In this document: in pieces, positions 30,493-37,646 of the stretch
How positions within the stretch are numbered: position 1 is the first letter of the stretch
Layout of the letters: each line of letters starts with the position of its first letter
From: Williamsoniiplasma lucivorax ATCC 49196
GTDB lineage: Bacteria > Bacillota_I > Bacilli_A > Mycoplasmatales > Mycoplasmataceae
NCBI RefSeq assembly: GCF_000518285.1
Contig: NZ_JADH01000014.1
Coordinates: 1 to 37,646 of the forward strand
DNA length: 37,646 nucleotides
Direction: 5' to 3'
Program-made: the position numbers and the translations under genes
The notes under the pieces: model-generated
Told to the model about the DNA's origin: nothing
The model's input: only the letters and a program-made list of their open reading frames with translations
The model's database searches: none

Positions 30493-31692
30493 ATGAAAAA
30501 AATAAATTTAATCATTACAGCTGGAATTGCTGCCACCAAAGCCAAAGCATTGGTCACTTTATTGCAAGGAACATTTATTGTTAATGTTTATGCTAGTGAA
30601 GATGTTAAACACTTTGTAGATTTCAACACTTGAGAACTACCAACACAAATTTTTTCAACAAAAAAAATTTTATCTGCCCATACAACAGGGGAACACATTA
30701 GTGCCAACACTGAACCAAACTTAACAATTGTCTATCCCGCCACTTATGATTTTATTAATAAAATCGCTCATGGGGAAGCTGATGATTTAGCGAGTTTAGT
30801 TTTAGCAGCAAACGATAGTAAAACACTTTGATTTCCAGCGATGAATGAAAAAATGTATTTAAACCCAATTTTGCAAAAGAGTAAAGCGACGCTTTTGCAA
30901 AACAAACAAAATCTTTGGTTAGAACCAAAATATGGTCGTTTAGCCAGTGGGATTGAAGGACTTGGTCGTGCTTGAGAACCAAATGAAGTTGATACTTATG
31001 TACAAAGCTTTTTTACCCAGTTTGATCATTTAACTAATAAAAAAGTTTTAATTAATTTAGGGCGTACTCGTGCTTATTTAGATCCAGTGCGTTATTTAAC
31101 TAATGGGTCAAGCGGGATTATGGGGGCAGAATTAATTAAATGAGCTCATGTTTTTACTGATTATTTAGAAATTGTACAAGGTGATGTTGATGTGATGATT
31201 CCTAACACTACTCATCAAGTTGTCACTAATCAAGAAATGTTAACAACCATGAAACCACTCTATCAAGAATGTGAGATTGCGATTTTTTGTGCAGCTTTAA
31301 ATGATTATGAACCAAAACAATATTCTGCTGACAAAGGTGATAAACAAAGTGAATTGGTTGTGGCTTTGCAACAAAGTGTGGATGTTGCTCAAGAATTAGG
31401 CGAGCTGAAAGACAAACAAATTAATGTCATTTTTTCTTTACAAGATGAATTTGACTTAACGAAAGCTCGCCGTAAAATGTTCAATAAAAATGCTGATCTT
31501 TTAATTTTAAACTTAAAAGCAGCGATGGGTTCAACCAAAAATGCAATTCAAATTTTAAATCGTAAAACTGATGATGTTGTCGTTATTGATGAAAGCAATA
31601 AAAGTGAGGTTGCTCAAAAAATTTGAGCAACAATTAATCAATATTTAAGTCTTGAACAATCTTGTTGTACAATTGCACGAAGAAAAACCTAG
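30493..31692 (+). CDS. coaBC: CoaBC (Dfp): phosphopantothenoylcysteine decarboxylase/synthetase, atypical active site
   Basis: 399 residues. The family joins cysteine to 4'-phosphopantothenate (CoaB) and decarboxylates the product (CoaC) for CoA synthesis. CoaC half: ITAGIAATK start, His68 in GEHIS, YPATYDFINKIAHG, FPAMNEKM. CoaB half: TRAYLDPVRYLTNGSSGIMG, CAALNDYEP, AxxKMxxKNADL-like end. Odd: where CoaC enzymes have A-C-G (Cys158 in E. coli Dfp), this reads LASGIEG with Ser, and the following GRM is GRA. The Lys-rich KxKK stretch of CoaB is also weak. Decarboxylase activity is therefore doubtful. No ribosome binding site. Family is secure, activity not. Confidence 0.85.
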
Positions 31693-31715
31693 ATGAGCTC
31701 ACTCATCTAGGTTTT
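31684..31715. terminator. Bidirectional terminator between coaBC and apt
   Basis: Perfect 14-bp stem (31684-31697, 31702-31715), loop CTCA, T-runs on both outer sides. The coaBC stop (31690-31692) is in the stem and the apt stop (31716-31718) directly adjoins it. Confidence 0.92.
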
Positions 31716-32231
31716 TTAGTACTTCACTAATGCTTGAAATGATAAGCCTTTTAAAAGGTTAGGAGAGTGGAGGGTGGTTAAATCACCAACAACACTCAAA
31801 CCAACAACTTGACCATGACTTAATTCCACTAATTTAACAATTGCCTCAATTGTGCCACCAGTGGCTAAGATGTCATCGATAATGACCACTTTTTCATTCG
31901 CTTGAATGTCATCTTGATGCATTTCTAAAATATTTGATCCATATTCTAAATCATAACTAACATGATGAGTCGCTCTGGGTAATTTACCAGGTTTACGAAT
32001 TAAGACAAATTTTTTATGTGTTTGATAAGCAATGGCACTTGCAAAGAGAAAACCACGTGCTTCTGGAGCTATAATCACATCAGCTTGGCATTCCAAAACA
32101 AATGCTGCCATGCGGTCAATGACTTCTTGAAAAACTGCTGGATGATTTAAAATTGGGGTAATATCTTTAAAATTAATTCCTTGTTGAGGGAAATCCTCAA
32201 CATCTAAAATATATTTTTTAATATCAATCAT
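31716..32231 (-). CDS. apt: Adenine phosphoribosyltransferase
   Basis: 171 residues, normal size. Makes AMP from adenine and PRPP, a purine salvage route on which mollicutes depend. Seen: FPQQGINFKDITPIL at the N-terminus, APEARGFLF, RKPGKLP flexible loop, and the PRPP motif VVIIDDILATGGT (115-127). GGAGG lies a few bases before the ATG, eight bases after secDF. Confidence 0.97.
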   Translation of the reverse strand: MIDIKKYILDVEDFPQQGINFKDITPILNHPAVFQEVIDRMAAFVLECQADVIIAPEARGFLFASAIAYQTHKKFVLIRKPGKLPRATHHVSYDLEYGSNILEMHQDDIQANEKVVIIDDILATGGTIEAIVKLVELSHGQVVGLSVVGDLTTLHSPNLLKGLSFQALVKY

Positions 32232-32239
32232 ATGCCTCC

Positions 32240-35200
32240 TTAGTCGTTGATGCCTTCGATAATTTGTTCTTCGGCAGAAACATGCATATTATTAACAAAT
32301 TTCTTGTAAGAATATTTCATGTAAATGCGTTTTCTTTCTAATTTAACTCAAATTGGTAAAACAATGCTTAACATCACAATAATAGTAATTGGTACACCAA
32401 TTAAAATGGTTGCTCCCATAATTGGGATTGATGGTAGTGTAACTGCTAAAACAAGTCCAGTTAACATATAAAGCACAGAAATTGTCATGGCACGATAAAT
32501 TCCAAATTTAAACACTTTATCAAAAATTTCTGATAGGAATTTATTTTTGTTTGATTCAATTTTAATTTCTTTTTTAATTTCATAAATTTCCAAACGAGTT
32601 TGTGTCACCAAAGTTCTTTTTTCATTTTTTAATTCAGTTTTTAAAGTTTGGCAAAGTTTTTTATCTTTAATGATTTTAGTTTGCTCTTTGAATTTCATGC
32701 GTAATTGTTTACTTCTTTTTCTTAAATTAGCTTTTAAGTGTTTAATTTTCAGTTGTAAGTCAATTTCGGCTGAAAAACTTTCATTAATGTCTTTATCATT
32801 TTTCGATTTAATAATTGATTTTCCTTTACCCAAGAAGAGAATTCCTGTAGCAAAGGCAAAACTAATGACAGCCATTGCTCCTGCTAAAATTTCAATTGAG
32901 AAAGGAATTCTCAAGACTAACACAACTGAGACCACACAAGTTAGTGCAATCACAATTCCTAAAGCTAAAGCCACATAGTAAGTTCATTTAAAACGAATTA
33001 ACATGTAAACAATTAGGGCTAATAAGACAATTAGAATTGTAATTAAAATTTCTTTAATTTGCAAGAAAGTAGTTAATGGTGCGATAGTCATAACTAAAAT
33101 TTGTCCATCTTGGTGTTCATCATCAGGTTTATAGTTTCCACTATTACCAGCCAAGTGATAAATAGTGTTTCTTAAAGCTGTTGATTGATGAATAATGTTT
33201 GATGTTGTGTCAAAAGCTACTCAAGGTCTGAATTTTTGAATACTTCATGATGGATCAATATATGAATAATCAGGACCAGATGAAATTCTTAAATTTTTCA
33301 TTCTAATGTTATTACTTGGACCTAATAATTTATCTAAATAATTATTATCAAAAAGGTAACGATACATTCTTTCAACTGATGTTGCAGTATAAAGATTTTT
33401 TTGGTGATCATCACCTTGACCACCAGGCAGAATTTCATTCTGGGTTTGTTTGTCAATTGCTAGTAATTCATCAGAAATAGTTTTATTTTTTGCTTCATCA
33501 AATTTAAAATCAATGCCTCCAGGATTTTTAACTTGAGTTTGAAAATCTTTAACAAATTCACCTTGAATATAAGTGGTTGTTCCACTACCAAAACTTGGTG
33601 TATAGTTAAAGCCAGCGACTCCCGAAACAATGGCTGCAATAGCTAAGAATAATCCAGTAAAGATTAATGTTAGGATGCCAATTTTTTTAGATTTGTTTTC
33701 TAATTTGACAATGCGGTTTTCTTTGATTTTTTTCTCATCATTACCAATTGCTTTAATTTCATCACTTAAATGTGAAACATATTGGATTTTTTTAGTTAGA
33801 TGATTAAAGTTATATCGTGCAAAAAAGTTTTTTTTCTTTTCTAATTTAGTTAATTTTAATTTTCAAGATTTGACATTTTTAGCTATTTTTTTCAATTGTT
33901 GCTGATTATGTTTTTCAATTCTTGCTAATTTCTTTTGATGAATTTTGGTATTCTTGATTTTTAACTTTTCGATTTGATCTTGAAGTTTTTTAATCTTAAC
34001 TAGTTGTTTAGAATTTAATTGGTTTTTCAAAGCATAAGCATCTAATTTTTCTTCTTTATATTCAATTAAATTGTGGAAAAAGAAACTTCCTTGGTATTCA
34101 ACGCTAGTATCAATTGGTAACATTCATGGATGTTTGTTAAGCATTCTGGTTTTGGTTGTCAGATAAATCATTAACCTTAAAACAATAATGCCAAAAATGA
34201 AGACAAAGAAGATTCCCAGAGCTGTGATTGTAGCAAAATTTTTCAAGAACCCTGTTCCGATTCAAAAGAGAATGATTGAAGGTAAGATAGTTGCTAATAA
34301 AACATCTATCACAATTCCTAATGTTTCTTTATGAGAAATGTTGAATGACATTGTCATTGGTCGTTTTTCAATATAAATATTATTTTTGAAACTTTCAAAT
34401 AAGACAATACTAATATCAAAAGTTAGACCAATGACAATGAAGAGAATAGCAATAAATTCCGGTCCAAAAGCAATTGAGAATATAACACTCATTAAAACTG
34501 TCAGAGAGCCAATAATTGCTGCAATAATAATAGTAAATAATCCTAATAAACGATAGAAGAACAGAATGAAGATTGCAATTGCAATTAAGATGATCATTAA
34601 TGCAACCAATGACACGATAAACATTGTATTACTAATAATCGCATCAACATCATTAACAGACATCACTGTGAAAATTAAGTTTTCGGTGGTTTGAGCAATC
34701 TTAGCCGAAACTTCTGTAGCTGTTGTGTAGTTTTTAGTGGCAATATAGAAATTATTTTTAAATAATGAAGCACCTTGAATGTTGGGACTTTGGTTTTCTT
34801 CAGTAATTGCACCTGAAAAAATAAAATTATTTTTGAACAATTCTGGTTTAAAATCGTGTAAAAATTTATTATCTTTTTGAGTTGCATCATAAATTTGTGG
34901 AATCATATATTGAGTTAAAATATTAAATGCTTTTGTCACATTCATTGTTTTGCCATCATAGTCAATATCTTTAGAATATCTTCCAGCTTTATTTTTATCA
35001 AAATCAACTCCAATTGAATTTGAATCATAAATATATTTATTAATATCACTTTTGAAAACAAATTTATGTTTTTCATCTCCATTAGCAAAAAAAGCTTCTT
35101 TTAGTTTTGCAGTATTTTTTGAGTATTGTTCATCATATAAACTAATTTCTTCAGACACTCATGAACCAGAAGATGTTAACTTTCATCTAGTTCCTTTGAA

Positions 35201-36031
35201 AAAATCTTTAAAAACAGCTGTGGCATTCGCTTTATCTTCTTCTTTAGCTTTTTCAATTGCACTTCGAATAGCACCAATTGAATTCACTAAAGTTTCTAAA
35301 AATTTATCTTCTTCTTTTGCAGAAGGAATAAAATTCAAGTAATTTCTAAAAGTATCTAAAACGTTTGGTGCATCAACAAGAAAAGTAAATGCCACAGCAT
35401 CAGCTCTAGTTGTTGGTTTATCTTCTTTTTTTTCAATCATTTTCTTTAAATGATCATTTTTTAAAGCAAATTGAATAAAAGGAAAGTTACCTTGCCCAAT
35501 ATGTTGAGAAGTTGCAGATGCTGGACCAACAATTTCTCCGGTTGCACTTTTTTTATCCAATGTGCCATCTAATCCGGCTGCAGTCATTAAATCTTTGTTC
35601 AACATCACATCTTGATTATCTTTTAAAATAAATAATCCACCAGTTGACTGGATGTCATTAATGAATAATTGTTTGTTATTTTGGTATCTTTCACGTGGAG
35701 CAAAAACAATGGCACGAGACTTCCCTGCAATATCCACAGTAATGTTTCCGTCAGAAAATGGTGACAATTTAGATTGTAAAGCTTCTGCCCCTTTTTTGGC
35801 ATCACCAGGTTTTAAACTTCAACCTTCATCTTTATCATTGCGTTCAGATTTAAAAATATTAACAACAGCTTTATAGCCACCTTTATATTGCGATCCTAAA
35901 TGAATCCCAGTTGAGGTTTGAATAGCTGAAAAAACCAAACCAAAAACAAGAGCTACAAGAATGAAAGCAAGTATAACGATATGAATAATCTTTTTAGTTT
36001 CGATCTTTTTCTTATTCTTTTTCTTTTTCAT
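32240..36031 (-). CDS. secDF: SecD-SecF fusion, protein translocation, oversized
   Basis: 1263 residues, joined across TGA codons; B. subtilis SecDF has about 740. Accessory of the SecYEG translocon that helps pull exported proteins across the membrane with the proton gradient. SecD half: first TM, STGIHLGSQYKGGYK, a long extracellular domain (about 45-465), then a five-TM bundle with D539 in GLTFDISIVLFES. SecF half: TM near 790-815, TYIQGEF-region, then a TM bundle from about 1000 to the end. Two coiled-coil, Lys-rich cytosolic insertions: about 655-780 between the halves and about 1070-1165 inside the SecF bundle. SecF's usual N-D-T motif is not present at the matching place (ISFAFATGILFLG). 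Followed by apt. Confidence 0.9.
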
Positions 36032-36067
36032 TTTTAAAACCTTATTTAATTATAAACTATTTGTCTT

Positions 36068-37329
36068 TTATATAACCTTTTTTTCTGATGGAATATTCTT
36101 CTTACCATCTTGTTTATTTTTTTCTTTAATTGTTTTTAAAAGTGCTTCGTCTTCAATTTTTTTCAATCATTCTTTATCATTATGTAATTTTTTTAAAATA
36201 TATTCGTCTTTTTTACCAGTTTTTAACTCAATATTTTCTCGCCCTTTAACCCCGCGAGTTCTTAAAACATTGGCATTCATTTCAGGATCCAAAGCATAAA
36301 TTCCTTTTTCTAAAGTTTTCCAGTTAATCACCGTAATCGTAATGACTAAAGTTGTTTTGTTACTCATTGTATGTTGAGTTTGCATTTTTGATTCTCATTC
36401 AAAAACTTCATTACGGTATCCTGAACTGAAAAGAAATTTTTTCACTTCTTCAGCTTTAGTGGTTGTAATTAACACTGTACGGAATTTATATTTTGGATAA
36501 ATCGCAGTAATGACCATTGCTTGAATAATAATCATAATCACTGAAGCAAATCATGAAGGTCCTAAAATAAATTTAAATTTCATTAAGATTTTCATCCCGT
36601 GAGAATAACCGTCAAACATGGGATCTGATGCTAAAAAGTGAGCAATTTTCATCCCATCACTAGCACCACCATGATATGCTTTTGCAAAATCAATCACATC
36701 TCGTGGCACATTTAAGGAATGATTACCGTCTTGAGCTCAATGGTGAATAGCATCAATCATGTTGTTTCATTGACTATCATTTAAATTATTGAGAACGTCT
36801 AGTTTAATCGTTTCATTAATGTCATTCGTCTTCATTAAAAACGTGTTAACAATGACCACCCCAGTTAAGATGACAAAATTGACATTGCGGTTAATCGAAC
36901 CAATGTTTTTGTTTTTGGTTGTTGAAAAATACATTGTAATAAAATCACTACCTCCCGATGAAGAACCAATTTTATAAATCAAAGCATAACTCGCACCCAA
37001 AACAACACCCCCGATGACTGCAAAAACAAAAAGTCAGATGGCAGAATTTCATTCATTAGGAAGTTTAGAAATTAATTGGTAATTAATAATCATATGTCAT
37101 TCAGTCGGATTAATTACAGGAATAAAACGCAATATCCAGTCAAATGCTGCTGAAAAAACAATGTATAATAAGGTCGTCATCGTAAATCTAAAGCCTAGTT
37201 TGAAAAAACCAAAAATTACCAAAGGCACATTTAAAGCGGCATAATAAACGAAATATAAACTTGATTGTCATTTTAAATCATCATTAGAAATAATAGCAAA
37301 AAAACGAGCGACAGAACCTAATCCACCGG
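36068..37329 (-). pseudogene. YitT-family membrane protein, 5' end lost to an IS insertion
   Basis: The open frame gives 421 residues with no start: it begins GGLGSVARFF, which in YitT proteins lies after about 50-80 residues and the first membrane segment. Going upstream, the frame meets TAA at 37334-37336, inside the end of the IS256-like element. After that come several membrane segments, GSSSGGSDFITMYFS, a long inserted loop (about 36600-36830), and the C-terminal DUF2179 domain ending in LDPEMNANVLRTRGVKG. The first in-frame ATG is at 37178-37180, too late for a whole protein. The N-terminal part probably lies beyond the element, outside the window. YitT transport substrate is unknown. 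Confidence 0.8.
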
Positions 37330-37352
37330 GTCTTTACGGATTTTTGTGTAAA
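37328..37352. repeat. Probable terminal inverted repeat of the IS256-like element
   Basis: Starts GGGTCTTTAC at 37328, just where the YitT reading frame is cut, and ends before the transposase stop. The partner copy is outside the window, so the repeat itself cannot be proven here. Confidence 0.45.
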
Positions 37353-37366
37353 TTCATTTTTACTCA

Positions 37367-37646
37367 TTATTCAATTACGACCCTCCCTTCAAACATTATA
37401 TAAAAGTGAGCCAGTGCAGATCTTCAATTTTTGGGTTGCATAGTTCATTTTTTTTCGATGTTTCTGATAGCTAAATAGAAAGATTTAAAGACGGCATTAT
37501 CATTAGGAAAAATACGTTTATTTTTAGTAAATTTTCGCAATTGCCCATTCAAAGATTCAATGGCATTAGTGGTGTAAATAATGCGACGAATTTCAGGTGG
37601 AAATTGTAAAAAGAAAACTAAATTATCTCAATTATCTTTTCATGAC
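37367..37646 (-). CDS. IS256-family transposase, C-terminal part
   Basis: 93 residues of the C-terminus; the start lies beyond the right edge. The family is unmistakable: FPPEIRRIIYTTNAIESLNGQLRK, then FPNDNAVFKSFYLAI, KKWTMQPKNW and a FEGR end. The E of NAIES is the last acid of the DDE catalytic triad in this family. Three Trp in the last third and the N-terminal ones are TGA, so the element is adapted to genetic code 4. The visible portion is intact, so the copy may be active. Confidence 0.95.

Larger units (their letters stand above)
37328..37646 (-). mobile_element. IS256-family insertion sequence, right part beyond the window
   Basis: Contains the 3' end of an IS256/mutator-type transposase gene and, past its stop, a terminus-like sequence at about 37328-37352 (GGGTCTTTAC followed by GTGTAAA), the style of IS256-family inverted repeats. 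The other end and the target duplication are not in view, so the outer boundary is judged only from where the YitT homology stops. Confidence 0.8.

Overview
The window comes from a mollicute, most likely of the Entomoplasmatales (Spiroplasma, Entomoplasma, Mesoplasma or relatives). The DNA is very AT-rich, and nearly every gene carries in-frame TGA codons at positions where its family has Trp, so UGA is read as Trp (genetic code 4). A lipoprotein with a typical Mollicutes signal peptide and a lipoprotein-17-like domain agrees with this. All coordinates below join segments that look split under the standard code.

Layout. 1-626: 5' part of a repeat-containing surface lipoprotein (-). 627-1121: long regulatory region. 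1122-6096: complete mannitol operon mtlA-mtlR-mtlD-mtlF (+). 6129-7125: two hypothetical genes (-). 7186-8013: plsY (+). 8028-10689: ynzC-tkt-small membrane gene-yneF (-). 10770-12794: a DEDD-exonuclease-like gene and yqeH (-). 12876-13607: hypothetical (+). 13611-15099: ruvA-ruvB (-). 15227-16616: acidic protein and rpsU (-). 16695-22073: five-gene run (-) with three unknown genes, engB and a large P-type cation ATPase. 22146-24935: one hypothetical and two tandem paralogous polytopic membrane proteins (+). 24996-27982: hisS-aspS (-). 28070-30349: relA/spoT homolog (-). 30493-31692: coaBC (+). 31716-36031: secDF-apt (-). 36068-37329: YitT-family gene missing its 5' end. 37328-37646: end of an IS256-family insertion sequence, probably what truncated the YitT gene.

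Most of this is core genome (translation, stringent response, recombination, lipid and nucleotide metabolism). secDF-apt-relA-hisS-aspS and ynzC-tkt-yneF keep the Bacillus gene order. The accessory parts are the lipoprotein, the mannitol operon, the paralogous membrane pair and the right-edge transposon. Genes are packed in short operons with stop/start overlaps, and convergent units usually share one bidirectional hairpin terminator.

Points most worth checking: a CoaBC whose decarboxylase Cys is replaced by Ser; an oversized SecDF with two coiled-coil insertions and no Asp at the usual SecF position; the IS256 insertion into a YitT gene; a DEDD-like putative nuclease coupled to YqeH; the AIG1/Pr6Pr-like tandem pair; and the palindrome-rich leader of the mannitol operon. 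I found no clear new defence or mobile system, no CRISPR array and no tRNA or rRNA gene.
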